Of a DNA stretch of 64,000 bases, positions 42,397 through 52,014 are shown piece by piece. Under the pieces are notes generated by a model. It saw only the letters and a list, made by a program, of their open reading frames with translations. It made no database searches and was not told where the DNA came from. Every line of letters begins with the position of its first letter. Within the stretch, counting starts at the first letter, position 1. The position numbers were made by a program, and so were the translations under genes. Source of the DNA: Bacteroidales bacterium (GTDB lineage Bacteria; Bacteroidota; Bacteroidia; Bacteroidales; UBA12077); contig DAOWGM010000051.1 in assembly GCA_030637515.1 (NCBI GenBank), forward strand, positions 62,001 through 126,000. Reading direction: 5' to 3'.

Positions 42397-43920
42397 TTAT
42401 TTAGCTACACGTTCAAGCCATTTGATCATAAACATAATCGTAAACATAGAAATTGCTGTTGCAATAACAAAGATACTCCAAGTCATCCAGATTGGAATAG
42501 TCTCATAAAGAATAGCACCAATAAATAATAATCCATTACCCAATGCTGTTGCACCAAGCCAACCACCTTGCATCAATCCCTGATACTGTGGTGGAGCTAC
42601 TTTTGAAACAAATGAAATACCCATAGGACTTATGAATAATTCAGCAATAGTTAAAATAAAATAGGTTCCTAATAACAAGAAAGGAGCTACACGAGCAGCA
42701 TCTTCAAGAGGTACACCACCGGTTTGAGGATTAATTGTTTCAAATAGAGGCAATCCTAAAGAACCAAAAGCCATTAAAACAAACGCTGATGATGCTATTC
42801 CCATTCCAATTGCAATCTTTTTTGGAGTGGAAGGTTCTATATTCTTACTACGTAACCATCCAAAAAGTCCAACAACAACAGGAGTTAAAAACACAACGAA
42901 AAATGGATTCATGGATTGGAATATTTCCGCTGAAAATTCCCAGGAACCTAATTTAAGTACAGTATAATCCCTGGCAAAGAAAGTTAAAGTTAGTCCATTT
43001 TGGTGGAAAGAAAACCAAAAGAAAATTACAACACCGAATACAGCTAATAAAGCATACATACGTTGTTTTATCTCTTTAGCTTCCATTTTAATTTCATCAG
43101 TTACCTCTCCGGTTCCTGTTGTTGCTTTTTTTGGATCAGGGAATTTCTTTTTGTTTTTTACATAAATAACAAGAGAAATAAGCATTGCCAGAATAGCAAT
43201 TCCAAATGCATAATGAAAACCAGTGTTAAACACATTAAGGTAATCATTAGAAAAAGTAGTTAAATCAGTAACAACAGAACCACTTGCTTTGTCAGCCATA
43301 GTTTGGAATGAGATTGCTGCTTTATCAGAAATAGATCCATCAATAAAAGAATGGCACATAGCAGGTAAATCTACATCGTAACTAAAATTGTGTTTATTTA
43401 ACCACCAGCTTCTAATACCAACAGCAGTAAATGGAGCAAAAATAGCACCTACATTAATGAATGCATAGAATAACGAAAAACCGGAATCTCTCATTGGACC
43501 ATATTGTGCATTATCATACATTTGACCAACTAACGCCTGTAAGTTCCCTTTAAACAATCCATTACCAAAAGCAATTACAGCTAAACCAATTATGGTAATA
43601 GTAAGGTAGAAATAAAAACTAGAAACAGGTGTAGGCGTAGGAATAGCCATTATAATATAACCGGTTCCCATTAAAATTAGACCAGCTAAAATAGTTCCTT
43701 TATAATTTTGTATTCTATCTGCAATTATTCCTCCAACAAGAGCTAAAATATAAATTGAAAAATAGAAAGCACCGTAAATAATACCGGCATTTGTTCCTGA
43801 CAGACCAAATTTTGCTTGCAAAAACAGAACTAAGATTGCCATCATAGTGTAAAAACCAAACCGTTCCCCCATATTGGCCAGTGCTGCGGGAATTAATCCT
43901 TTCGGATGTCCTTTAAACAT
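42397..43920 (-). CDS. Peptide MFS transporter (POT/PTR family)
   Basis: This 507-residue protein has about 12-14 membrane helices and the POT layout, with a long periplasmic-side segment around residues 165-230. The start MFKGHPKGLIPAALANMGERFGFYTM is split here only by its ends: LANMGERFGFYTM corresponds to the ExxERFxYY motif, but the first Glu is Asn. AFYFSIYILALVGGIIADR and FSLFYAFINVGAIFAPF match the PTR2 signatures. It should import di- and tripeptides with protons. Together with pepD and the M3 peptidase it suggests peptide use as nutrient. Confidence 0.93.
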   Translation of the reverse strand: MFKGHPKGLIPAALANMGERFGFYTMMAILVLFLQAKFGLSGTNAGIIYGAFYFSIYILALVGGIIADRIQNYKGTILAGLILMGTGYIIMAIPTPTPVSSFYFYLTITIIGLAVIAFGNGLFKGNLQALVGQMYDNAQYGPMRDSGFSLFYAFINVGAIFAPFTAVGIRSWWLNKHNFSYDVDLPAMCHSFIDGSISDKAAISFQTMADKASGSVVTDLTTFSNDYLNVFNTGFHYAFGIAILAMLISLVIYVKNKKKFPDPKKATTGTGEVTDEIKMEAKEIKQRMYALLAVFGVVIFFWFSFHQNGLTLTFFARDYTVLKLGSWEFSAEIFQSMNPFFVVFLTPVVVGLFGWLRSKNIEPSTPKKIAIGMGIASSAFVLMAFGSLGLPLFETINPQTGGVPLEDAARVAPFLLLGTYFILTIAELFISPMGISFVSKVAPPQYQGLMQGGWLGATALGNGLLFIGAILYETIPIWMTWSIFVIATAISMFTIMFMIKWLERVAK

Positions 43921-43972
43921 AATTTATTATTTTTAGTTAATATTAATTTTCAATTTTTTAAATTAGGAATGA

Positions 43973-43980
43973 CAAATATA
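43973..43980 (-). promoter_or_regulatory. -7 element of the POT transporter gene
   Basis: On the minus strand this reads TATATTTG, an exact TAnnTTTG match, 52 bp before the ATG. Confidence 0.38.
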
Positions 43981-44026
43981 AAAATCTTTTTTTTGAGACC
44001 AAGTTTTTAATTCAAGGTTTAAGCTT

Positions 44027-44034
44027 TAAATTTG
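44027..44034 (+). promoter_or_regulatory. -7 element of the NAD(P)HX repair gene
   Basis: TAAATTTG is an exact TAnnTTTG match, 18 bp before the ATG at 44053. It overlaps the alternative TTG start at 44032, which argues against that start. Confidence 0.4.
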
Positions 44035-44052
44035 TTTAAAAAGAATCTAAAT

Positions 44053-45573
44053 ATGAAAATCCTGAAATCTTCACAAATTAGAGAAGTGGATGAATTCACT
44101 ATTAAAAACGAGCCTATTATTTCTGTAGATTTAATGGAGAGAGCGGCAAGGACAATTTCTAATTGGATTGCAGAGAAAATTAGCAAAGAAAAAGGTGTTA
44201 AAATCTTTGTTGGACCAGGTAATAATGGAGGAGATGGATTAGCAATTGCTCGTCAATTAATAGATGATAAGTACAAGGTTGAAGTTTTTATATTAAATAT
44301 ATCAGGAAATTTATCAAAAGATTGTCAAATTAATTTAGATAGATTAAAAGCTCAAATGCAAAATTGCATTCATGAAATTAACAAGAAAAGCGATTTTCCA
44401 GAAATTAATAAAAATGATATTATTATAGATGGATTATTTGGATCTGGTTTAACTAGACCTTTGGACGGATTGATAAAAAATCTCGTTCAGCATTTAAATA
44501 ACTCAGATGCTGAAATTATTGCAATAGACATTCCATCAGGTTTATTTGGTGAAAATAATTTACAAAATGATCTTGAAGCAATAATAAAAGCAAAGTACAC
44601 ACTCACTTTTCAACTGCCTAATCTGTCATTCTTTTTACCTGAAAATGAAATTTTTGTTGGAATATGGAAAATATTGCCAATAGGATTAAATAATGACTTT
44701 ATAAACAGTTTAGATTCTGATTTTTATATGGTTGATTCTGATTATATAAAAAGTAAAATATTAAAACGTACAAAGTTTTCACATAAAGGAAATTACGGTC
44801 ATGTATTAATGATTGCGGGTAGTTATGGGAAAATGGGTGCTGCAATATTAGCCTCAAAAGCTTGTTTGCGGACAGGGTCAGGATTAGTGACTGTGCATGT
44901 TCCAAGAATAGGATATGAAATAATGCAAACAGCAATACCAGAAGCTATGATAAGTATAGATCAGTCTGATATTATATTTACAAATATTCCAGATGCAGAA
45001 AGTTATACTTCTGTGGGAGTTGGCCCTGGAATTGGAACAAAACAAAATACAAAAAAGGCTTTAGCAAATCTGATTGCAGAAGTGTCAACTCCAATAGTTT
45101 TTGATGCTGATGCATTAAATATTATATCGGAACAGAACGAATTGCTGAAGAATATTCCTGAAAATAGCATATTAACTCCTCATCCAAAGGAATTTGTGAG
45201 ATTGGCAGGGGAGGTTTCCAATGATTACGAAAAAATCCACACACAAATTAATTTTTCTGTTACATATAAAGTAATTGTCGTTTTAAAAGGAGCTAATACA
45301 TCGATAACTTGCCCCGATGGAGCTTGTTACTTTAATAGTACTGGAAACCCGGGAATGGCAACAGCAGGCAGTGGCGATGTACTAACGGGGATAATACTTT
45401 CGTTATTAGGACAGGGTTACAAACCTAAGGATGCAGCTATAACAGGAGTGTATTTACATGGTTTAGCGGGAGATATTGCATCTGAAAAAATCGGACAGGA
45501 AGCATTAATAGCCAGCGATATAATAGAAAATTTGGGATATGCTTATTTAAGAATTAAAGAAAATAAGATATGA
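44053..45573 (+). CDS. Bifunctional NAD(P)H-hydrate epimerase / dehydratase
   Basis: This 506-residue two-domain repair enzyme has an N-terminal YjeF_N epimerase domain (about 1-210, with VGPGNNGGDGLAIARQL) and a C-terminal ADP/ATP-dependent dehydratase domain (about 225-500, with GHVLMIAGSYGKMGAA, VFDADALN, TPHPKEF and GNPGMATAGSGDVLTGI). It restores NADH and NADPH from their hydrated forms. The frame extends to a TTG at 44032, but the ATG at 44053 is preferred. The stop overlaps the next gene by four bases (ATGA), showing translational coupling. Confidence 0.95.
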   Translation: MKILKSSQIREVDEFTIKNEPIISVDLMERAARTISNWIAEKISKEKGVKIFVGPGNNGGDGLAIARQLIDDKYKVEVFILNISGNLSKDCQINLDRLKAQMQNCIHEINKKSDFPEINKNDIIIDGLFGSGLTRPLDGLIKNLVQHLNNSDAEIIAIDIPSGLFGENNLQNDLEAIIKAKYTLTFQLPNLSFFLPENEIFVGIWKILPIGLNNDFINSLDSDFYMVDSDYIKSKILKRTKFSHKGNYGHVLMIAGSYGKMGAAILASKACLRTGSGLVTVHVPRIGYEIMQTAIPEAMISIDQSDIIFTNIPDAESYTSVGVGPGIGTKQNTKKALANLIAEVSTPIVFDADALNIISEQNELLKNIPENSILTPHPKEFVRLAGEVSNDYEKIHTQINFSVTYKVIVVLKGANTSITCPDGACYFNSTGNPGMATAGSGDVLTGIILSLLGQGYKPKDAAITGVYLHGLAGDIASEKIGQEALIASDIIENLGYAYLRIKENKI

Positions 45574-46715
45574 AAAATATAAAAGGGATACTATTTATAG
45601 GATTAGTTGCATTGTTTTCATGTAAATCTACTTCTGAAACCCGTGTTACAAAGTTAGAAAATGCAGGATCAATAACTGAAACTGGAATTATATATGCGCT
45701 ACCCAGAACGAATCTGAAATTTACAGTTACAACACAACGAACTGATATTTTTCCGGGACCATATCATGAATATGCAGAGAAATATCTCGGTATCGAAAAT
45801 GTTCCTGATAAAGAAACATCTGTTTGGCAAATATCAGATATTGTTATTAATAATTATAATGATGTTGATCCAGAGCAGTATTATATGCTTGAACCTTCTG
45901 GAAAAATGAATTTCAATTTTAATAAATTAATTGAGAATGGAAGTATTTTGCCTGTAAATAGACCAATTAAAAAGAATTTTGAAAATGAGTTTTATGGAAC
46001 GGGTAAATCTGAAAGTGGAATAGTTTTTAAAGATTTAAGTGTTTCGAGATATGTTGGAGAAGAAAAAGTAACATATTACAAAAGAGTGCAGAGAGATTCC
46101 CTTTTTGCTAAAGTTCCTGTTGTAAAAACACAGTCGGTATATAAATCATTTGAAGATAAAGCCGAGGAAGCTGCAAGTTTTATTTTTACAATTCGTGAAA
46201 AAAGGGTTGAGCTTTTATCGGGAATGGCAGATTTTTATCCGGAAGGAGAATCGCTTGAAATAGCTTTGAAGGAGATGGATAAGCTTGAGGATGAGTATTT
46301 AACTTTATTTATAGGAAAAAGATTTGAAAGCAGTTTTTTAGCAAACTTTGAGTTTGTTCCGTCAAATACAGAATTAAATCAGCCATATATATTATTTAGG
46401 TTTAGTGAAGAAAGAGGAGTGTTGCAAGCAAATGATTTAAGAGGAAGACCTATTATAATTGAGCTTGATAAAACAGGTCAGACTAAGAATCTTGATTTCT
46501 TGATAGCGGATCGAATTAATAGAGAAGGATTGGAGTACAATAATAAGTTGTTTTACAGAATTCCTGAGCTAACATTAGTCGAAATCTTTGATGGGAACAT
46601 ACTACTTGCAAAACGAAAAGTGAATATTGAACAATACGGATTTACTACTTCTATACCCGCAATGTTTTTAATGAATGAAGAAACATTCATTGAGTTCTAC
46701 AGAGAAAAGGATTAA
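45570..46715 (+). CDS. DUF4831 family lipoprotein
   Basis: This 381-residue protein has a lipobox (ALFSCKSTS, Cys19) and the DUF4831 pattern known only from Bacteroidota: GIIYALPRTNLKFTVTTQ near the N-terminus, PGPYHEYAEKYLGI, then AEEAASFIFTIREKRVELLSG. The role is unknown; it is probably in the cell envelope. It overlaps the NAD(P)HX repair gene by four bases, so both are made from one transcript. This coupling is positional and does not show a shared function. Confidence 0.85.
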   Translation: MKNIKGILFIGLVALFSCKSTSETRVTKLENAGSITETGIIYALPRTNLKFTVTTQRTDIFPGPYHEYAEKYLGIENVPDKETSVWQISDIVINNYNDVDPEQYYMLEPSGKMNFNFNKLIENGSILPVNRPIKKNFENEFYGTGKSESGIVFKDLSVSRYVGEEKVTYYKRVQRDSLFAKVPVVKTQSVYKSFEDKAEEAASFIFTIREKRVELLSGMADFYPEGESLEIALKEMDKLEDEYLTLFIGKRFESSFLANFEFVPSNTELNQPYILFRFSEERGVLQANDLRGRPIIIELDKTGQTKNLDFLIADRINREGLEYNNKLFYRIPELTLVEIFDGNILLAKRKVNIEQYGFTTSIPAMFLMNEETFIEFYREKD

Positions 46716-46743
46716 TGCAAACAAGAATTGAATTTTAAATTTT

Positions 46744-47280
46744 TTAGTTTGTATTTATTGAACTCTTAAAAGTTTTTTGAAATTCTTCAAAAGAGATTGA
46801 TTTAAATGCATCTTCAGCAAAAAACTTAAGAAGAGGTTCAAGCCTGTCTGCAGAATAAAATCCAGGAACAGCAGTTAAAAGCTGATTCTTTTCATTTAAA
46901 TAGGCTACAGACGGATAAGACATTTTACCTTGAAGTAATGCAACGGCTAATTGATGAGGTGAACGGCTTCTGTTTCCTTCATTTATGAATCTCTGACCTG
47001 CGAAATTTATTGTATCATTCGTTTCAGCATCGAACCGAACAGCATAATAATCTTCATTTAATATTTTTGTAATAGCAGGATGAGTAAAAGTAGTTGCTTC
47101 CATTTTTTTACACCATCCGCACCAGTCAGTATATACATCAATAAAGATTTTGCGCTCTTGTATTTTGTTTAGTTCAAGAGCTTCTTCAATTGAGTACCAT
47201 TTTACTGTTGCTTCCTGTGCAAAGCTGAATTTAATTAAACCAGCGCTTATTACTAATATTAGAAAGATTACTTTTTTCAT
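46744..47280 (-). CDS. Secreted thioredoxin-like protein (CGWC)
   Basis: This 178-residue protein has a signal peptide (cleavage near FSFAQ) and a thioredoxin fold with the redox motif TDWCGWCKKME (Cys54, Cys57). It belongs to the thioredoxin_7/DUF255-like group. It probably acts on disulfides in the periplasm. The frame continues 7 codons upstream to a TTG at 47301; the ATG at 47280, which starts the signal peptide, is preferred. It is convergent with the DUF4831 gene across 28 bp. Confidence 0.87.
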   Translation of the reverse strand: MKKVIFLILVISAGLIKFSFAQEATVKWYSIEEALELNKIQERKIFIDVYTDWCGWCKKMEATTFTHPAITKILNEDYYAVRFDAETNDTINFAGQRFINEGNRSRSPHQLAVALLQGKMSYPSVAYLNEKNQLLTAVPGFYSADRLEPLLKFFAEDAFKSISFEEFQKTFKSSINTN

Positions 47281-47597
47281 AATTTGATTATCAACAAACA
47301 ATATAAATAGTTATATATGTAATAACAAGCCACAAATAAAATTGTTTTGTTTCAATTTTGCAATTATTTACACATTTAATTTCAAACTATTAGACGATAA
47401 AAAAAACGAAAAGTTACTTATAGGTTTTACTAATAAGTTAATAAAGGTTAACAATAAGAAATTAAAAAGATTGAAATTTAGTATCCCATTATTTTTTTCT
47501 AAATTTGAGCTTGAAAATTTTGAATTGATTTAAACAATTTAATAGAAAATTAGTCTTTATAATATTAATTTAAATAAAAATAACGGAGGAATTATTA
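47281..47597. other. 317-bp AT-rich divergent intergenic region
   Basis: I see no credible gene here. A 63-codon open frame at 47342-47533 is low in complexity and has no start context. The region must hold promoters for the thioredoxin-like gene (minus) and pepD (plus), but no exact TAnnTTTG match was found at a useful distance. Only the Shine-Dalgarno site at its end is clear. Confidence 0.5.
47585..47590 (+). promoter_or_regulatory. Strong Shine-Dalgarno site before pepD
   Basis: GGAGGA lies 7 bp before the pepD ATG. Bacteroidota rarely use such sites and other genes in this window lack one, so this start is unusually well marked. Confidence 0.7.
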
Positions 47598-49055
47598 ATG
47601 AGTGAAATTCGTAATCTTGAACCAAAAGCGGTTTGGGAAATTTTCCAACAACTATGTGACATACCACGCCCATCCAAAAAAGAACAAAAAGCAGCAGATT
47701 TTGCCAAGAAATTTGGTGAAGATTTGGGCTTAGAAACCATTATGGATGAAATTGGTAATGTTATTATCAAGAAACCTGCTACTCCTGGAATGGAAGACAG
47801 AAAAACAGTCGTGCTTCAGGGTCATCTTGATATGGTACCACAAAAAAATAGTAATATAGATCATGATTTTGAAACGGACCCTATTCAGGCATACGTTGAT
47901 GGAGAATGGGTTACAGCAAGAGATACTACTTTAGGTGCTGATAACGGAATTGGTGTTGCTGGTGCAATGGCAGTTTTGAAATCTAAAGATGCAGTTCACG
48001 GACCACTGGAGGTATTGCTTACAATTGATGAAGAAACCGGAATGACCGGAGCTGAGAATCTTAAAGGTGGTGTTTTAAATGCTGATATAATGATTAATAC
48101 CGATTCAGAAGATGAAGGAGAATTGTATATTGGTTGTGCAGGTGGTATTGATACAAATGCAAAATTTCATTATAAGGAAGAATCAGTTCCTGCAGATACT
48201 AAAGCTTTTAGGATTGATGTGAAAGGATTAAAAGGAGGACATTCAGGACTAGATATTTCATTAGGTCGAGGAAATTCTAATAAGATTCTGAACAGAATTC
48301 TATATGCTACAAATAAATCTTTAGATATTCGTTTAGCTGATATCCAGTCAGGAAGTTTGCGTAATGCAATTCCTCGTGAAGGATTTGCAATTGTTACTGT
48401 GCCGAATGCTCAGGCAGGTGAATTTAAAACTTTTATTGATGAGCTTGTTCCACAAATAAAAAGTGAGCTTTCAGTTACTGAACCAGATATTGATATCGCA
48501 TATGCAGAATCGGATATGCCCACAAAAGTTATTGATGAAAAAACAAGTAATAATCTAATCAAAGCTATTTATGGAATTCCAAATGGCGTTATTAGAATGA
48601 GTGATGCAATGGAAGGATTAATTGAAACTTCAACCAATCTTGCTATTGTGCAAAAGAAGGATGGATTTATTGAACTTGCTTCATTGCAACGCAGCTCGGT
48701 TGAAAGTGCTAAGGAAGATTTGGCTAATATGATTAGGTGCATTTTGGAATTAGCAGGATCTGAAGTTGTGCACGAAGGTGCTTATCCGGGATGGAATCCA
48801 AATATTAATTCGCCGATTTTAAAAACTATGCAGGATGTTTATAATAACAAATGGGGTAAAGTTCCTGAAATTAAAGCGATACATGCTGGTTTAGAATGCG
48901 GTATAATAATGGAAAATTATCCAAATCTCGATACTATTTCATTGGGACCAACAATTCGTTTTCCACACTCTCCTGATGAAAAAGTGAATATTAAAACTGT
49001 TGGAATGTTTTATGAATTCTTAATTGAAACTCTAAAGAATATTCCTAAGAAATAA
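47598..49055 (+). CDS. pepD: Aminoacyl-histidine dipeptidase (M20 family)
   Basis: This 485-residue zinc dipeptidase has the M20 ligands in VLQGHLDMVPQ (His), LGADNGIGVAGAMA (bridging Asp) and IDEETGMTGA (catalytic Glu pair), then NTDSEDEGELYIGCAGG and a dimerisation insert. It cuts Xaa-His and other dipeptides in the cytoplasm, the final step of peptide use. It starts behind an exceptional GGAGGA ribosome site and ends at a perfect terminator. Confidence 0.96.
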   Translation: MSEIRNLEPKAVWEIFQQLCDIPRPSKKEQKAADFAKKFGEDLGLETIMDEIGNVIIKKPATPGMEDRKTVVLQGHLDMVPQKNSNIDHDFETDPIQAYVDGEWVTARDTTLGADNGIGVAGAMAVLKSKDAVHGPLEVLLTIDEETGMTGAENLKGGVLNADIMINTDSEDEGELYIGCAGGIDTNAKFHYKEESVPADTKAFRIDVKGLKGGHSGLDISLGRGNSNKILNRILYATNKSLDIRLADIQSGSLRNAIPREGFAIVTVPNAQAGEFKTFIDELVPQIKSELSVTEPDIDIAYAESDMPTKVIDEKTSNNLIKAIYGIPNGVIRMSDAMEGLIETSTNLAIVQKKDGFIELASLQRSSVESAKEDLANMIRCILELAGSEVVHEGAYPGWNPNINSPILKTMQDVYNNKWGKVPEIKAIHAGLECGIIMENYPNLDTISLGPTIRFPHSPDEKVNIKTVGMFYEFLIETLKNIPKK

Positions 49056-49074
49056 TATCAAAATAGATAAGAGT

Positions 49075-49106
49075 AAAAAAGGGTGTTAATTTTAACACCC
49101 TTTTTT
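49075..49106 (+). terminator. Terminator of pepD
   Basis: GGGTGTTAA / TTAACACCC with a TT centre has A runs before and six T after. It lies inside the long frame that begins at 49083, which argues against that start for the next gene. Confidence 0.85.
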
Positions 49107-49175
49107 ATTGCACTATATAATTTACTTTCCAATGTATTATTTGTAATTTGTATGAGAATCAACTCCTCATGCAAT

Positions 49176-49823
49176 ATGAAAAGGAAATATTTAATTTATA
49201 TTATTTTAATATTTTGCATTGGATGTGGTCCATATATTTGGTTTAAAGTGCCACAACCTGAAGGATTTAATAATCTGAAATCTTTCCCTGATAACATACA
49301 AGGTAAATATATTTCTTTAGCAGATACTTCAACTATTAGAATTGAATCTGAAGAAATTGTACAAGAATATCGTGAGAATTTAATAATGACAAAAATTGAG
49401 TTTCGTGAAGAAACAGGTGACACAATTCCTACAGATACCTCATTTGCATTTGCTGACAAATGGGATGTGAAGGTAATGTCAATAGGTGATTCAGTCTATG
49501 TCTATTCCAGAAAAGATGAGCAATTATTTAAAATATCAGATCGGAATATATTGAGAGAATATAAAGGATATTATTTTCTTAATTATAAAGATTCAACGGC
49601 TTACTGGAAAGTTAAAATACTGAAATTATATAACGATACCTTAGAATTTGATTATATACTTACAGAAGACGATATTGTAAATATTGTGAGTATTACTACG
49701 GTAGAAAGCGTTAAAGATACTACAGAAGATGTAATAAAGTATTATCTGCAACCATCAAAGCGCCAGTTAAAGAAGATTTTAAAGCGTAGGTCTCAAGGTG
49801 AAAAATTTATCAAGATAGATTAA
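49176..49823 (+). CDS. Lipoprotein of unknown function
   Basis: This 215-residue protein begins at an ATG at 49176 followed by a lipoprotein signal (lipobox FCIGCGPYIW, Cys17). An upstream extension to 49083 would start inside the pepD terminator and is rejected. The rest is rich in beta strands and acidic residues, with no motif I recognise. The last 25 residues are basic (KRQLKKILKRRSQGEK). It precedes the DUF3667 gene by about 70 bp on the same strand and may share its transcript. Confidence 0.7.
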   Translation: MKRKYLIYIILIFCIGCGPYIWFKVPQPEGFNNLKSFPDNIQGKYISLADTSTIRIESEEIVQEYRENLIMTKIEFREETGDTIPTDTSFAFADKWDVKVMSIGDSVYVYSRKDEQLFKISDRNILREYKGYYFLNYKDSTAYWKVKILKLYNDTLEFDYILTEDDIVNIVSITTVESVKDTTEDVIKYYLQPSKRQLKKILKRRSQGEKFIKID

Positions 49824-49890
49824 ACAACAAAATCACTATTTTTTTGAAATTATTACGTATTTTCATTTGCTGAAAAAATGTGATAATTGT

Positions 49891-50949
49891 ATGGCTAAAA
49901 AAAATGAGTTAAAGAAAATTGATAAAAAGAATCAGGAAGTAACTAAATATGATTTTCTAATATGTCCGAATTGTGGAGCTGAGGAAGTTGGTAAGTTTTG
50001 CCCAAACTGCGGACAATCAAACAAGGATTTTAACAAACCTTTAAAGGAGATTTTTGGTGATTTATTGGATTCAATTAATTTGGATGTCAGATTAATAAAT
50101 TCACTTATTCCATTTTTTACAAAACCAGGTTTTCTAACAGAAGAATATTTTAAAGGTCGTAGAAGAAATTACGTTCCTCCAATGCGAATGTATATTCTAT
50201 TTAGTGTACTTTTTTTCTTTTTGGCTCAATTTGCACCTCTCGATCAGCTTAATGAAATAGGAAAAGTAACAAACGATCCTGTTGATTCTTTGAGTCAAAA
50301 TGCAACGGCATTAATAGGTGAGCCAAATGAATTGATTATTAATGAAGGATTAGACAACTATGTTGTTCAAGATTCATCTGAAATAACAGAAACTGATAAA
50401 GAAAAATCTGATAGTTCTGATTATATAACTTTTGGTGATTTAACTCCAGAGTATAGAAAAGAATTGATAGAAGATTTTGAAGTAGATACTACAATTTCGG
50501 TTGGAGTGAGAAAAACCGCTATAGGAGCTTTGAAGATTACAGAAAATATGGATGTTTTTTGGGCTAAATTCTTGAAAAATATTTCATACGTACTCTTTTT
50601 GCTAATGCCATTTTTTGCTCTGATTTTAGCTATGACATTATGGAAATCGAAAAAGTTGTATGTTCATCATTTAATATTCTCAATTAACTTCCATTCGTTT
50701 ATTTTTGGGATCTCATCTATATTTATTTTGCTTGGATTAGTTTTTTCTGAAAAAATATATGAGCATTCATCATATTTATTGTTGTTTATTTCCTTGTATC
50801 TCTTGTTTGGGATTAGAAACTTTTATAAAAAAACATATATCAAATCATTTTTCAAAACTTTGGGCATAACTCTATTCTATATGCTTACTATTCTTATAGT
50901 GATTGCAATAATTATGGCATTTACATTTCAAGGTTTTTCTGAAATGTAA
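49891..50949 (+). CDS. DUF3667 membrane protein with zinc ribbon
   Basis: This 352-residue protein matches the DUF3667 family of Bacteroidota. An N-terminal zinc ribbon (ICPNCGAEEVGKFCPNCGQ) is followed by the signature FTKPGFLTEEYFKGRRRNYV and membrane helices near residues 100-120 and three or four in the C-terminal part. Between them is an acidic loop (about residues 125-215). The frame starts at a TTG (49867), but the ATG at 49891 is preferred. The function is unknown. Confidence 0.85.
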   Translation: MAKKNELKKIDKKNQEVTKYDFLICPNCGAEEVGKFCPNCGQSNKDFNKPLKEIFGDLLDSINLDVRLINSLIPFFTKPGFLTEEYFKGRRRNYVPPMRMYILFSVLFFFLAQFAPLDQLNEIGKVTNDPVDSLSQNATALIGEPNELIINEGLDNYVVQDSSEITETDKEKSDSSDYITFGDLTPEYRKELIEDFEVDTTISVGVRKTAIGALKITENMDVFWAKFLKNISYVLFLLMPFFALILAMTLWKSKKLYVHHLIFSINFHSFIFGISSIFILLGLVFSEKIYEHSSYLLLFISLYLLFGIRNFYKKTYIKSFFKTLGITLFYMLTILIVIAIIMAFTFQGFSEM

Positions 50950-51024
50950 AGTTTAGTAAGGCAATAGTCTTCAATTCTTATTATTGAAAAATATAAACTA
51001 TATCGTAACTTGTAAAAAAAAGAG

Positions 51025-51999
51025 ATGAAAACAAGTATGTATTTATTTGTTGTAATACTTCTATGTTTATCTTGCTCAGAAGATGATGAAATCCCTGATT
51101 ATGGAGATCTTGATTTTAAACAAGAAATGCGTGATTTTGTTACCGGAATTAGTCAATATTCAAAAGCAGAAAGTGCCGCTTTTATTGTTATTCCACAAAA
51201 CGGGCAGGAACTTGTTACTTTGAATGGAGAAGAAGATGGAACTCCTTCAACATCATATTTAAATGCTATTGATGGTGTTGGTCGCGAAGACCTCTTTTAT
51301 GGTTATGATGACGATAATGTAGCAACTCCCGCATCTGAAAAAGATTACATGGTTTCATTCCTTGATATTTGCGAAGCAAATAATGTTGAAGTTCTAACAA
51401 CAGATTATTGTTGGACAGAATCAAAAATGGATGATTCTTATGCACAGAATGTAGCAAAAGCTTATATATCATTTGCTGCACCAGATCGTGAGTTAAATAT
51501 TATTCCTGATTATCCGGTTTCACCTTATAATGTAAATTCGAATGATATAAGTTTATTATCTGAGGCTAAAAACTTTTTGTATTTATTGAATATAGAATCT
51601 TATACAACAAAACAAGAACTCATTGATGCCATTTCTGAAACAAATTACGATGTAATTATTATCGATTGTTTTTTTAATGAGGTATTACTAACAGCAAGTG
51701 ATGTTGCTCAATTAAAAGCTAAAGAGAATGGAGGCTCACGTTTGGTAATTTCCTATATGAGCATTGGTGAGGCTGAAGATTATCGTTTTTACTGGCAAAT
51801 AGAATGGAATTCATCCAAACCTGATTGGGTAGAAGCTGAAAATCCAGATTGGGCTGGAAATTATAAAGTTAAATACTGGGAAGTAGAATGGCAAAATATT
51901 ATTTTCGGAAGCACGAACTCATATTTAGATAAAATACTAAATTCTGGATTTGATGGTGTTTACCTTGATATTATTGATGCTTTTGAATATTTTGAATAA
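51025..51999 (+). CDS. GH114/TM1410-like lipoprotein (putative polygalactosaminidase)
   Basis: This 324-residue lipoprotein (lipobox LCLSCSEDD, Cys17) resembles the TIM-barrel family of TM1410 and GH114 endo-alpha-1,4-polygalactosaminidases. Key phrases are YDVIIIDCFFNE, RLVISYMSIGEAEDYRFYW and GFDGVYLDIIDAFEY, with acidic residues at the ends of barrel strands. Family relatives cut galactosamine-rich exopolysaccharides such as Pel. The substrate here is not known. It lies alone on the plus strand, 15 bp before a cupin gene. Confidence 0.8.
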   Translation: MKTSMYLFVVILLCLSCSEDDEIPDYGDLDFKQEMRDFVTGISQYSKAESAAFIVIPQNGQELVTLNGEEDGTPSTSYLNAIDGVGREDLFYGYDDDNVATPASEKDYMVSFLDICEANNVEVLTTDYCWTESKMDDSYAQNVAKAYISFAAPDRELNIIPDYPVSPYNVNSNDISLLSEAKNFLYLLNIESYTTKQELIDAISETNYDVIIIDCFFNEVLLTASDVAQLKAKENGGSRLVISYMSIGEAEDYRFYWQIEWNSSKPDWVEAENPDWAGNYKVKYWEVEWQNIIFGSTNSYLDKILNSGFDGVYLDIIDAFEYFE

Positions 52000-52014
52000 T
52001 TTAATTTATAAATT

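Noticed and set aside
47342-47533. 63-codon frame in the pepD upstream region
   Set aside because: Low complexity (Lys, Phe, Leu), a plain AT-rich open frame with no start context or recognisable domain.
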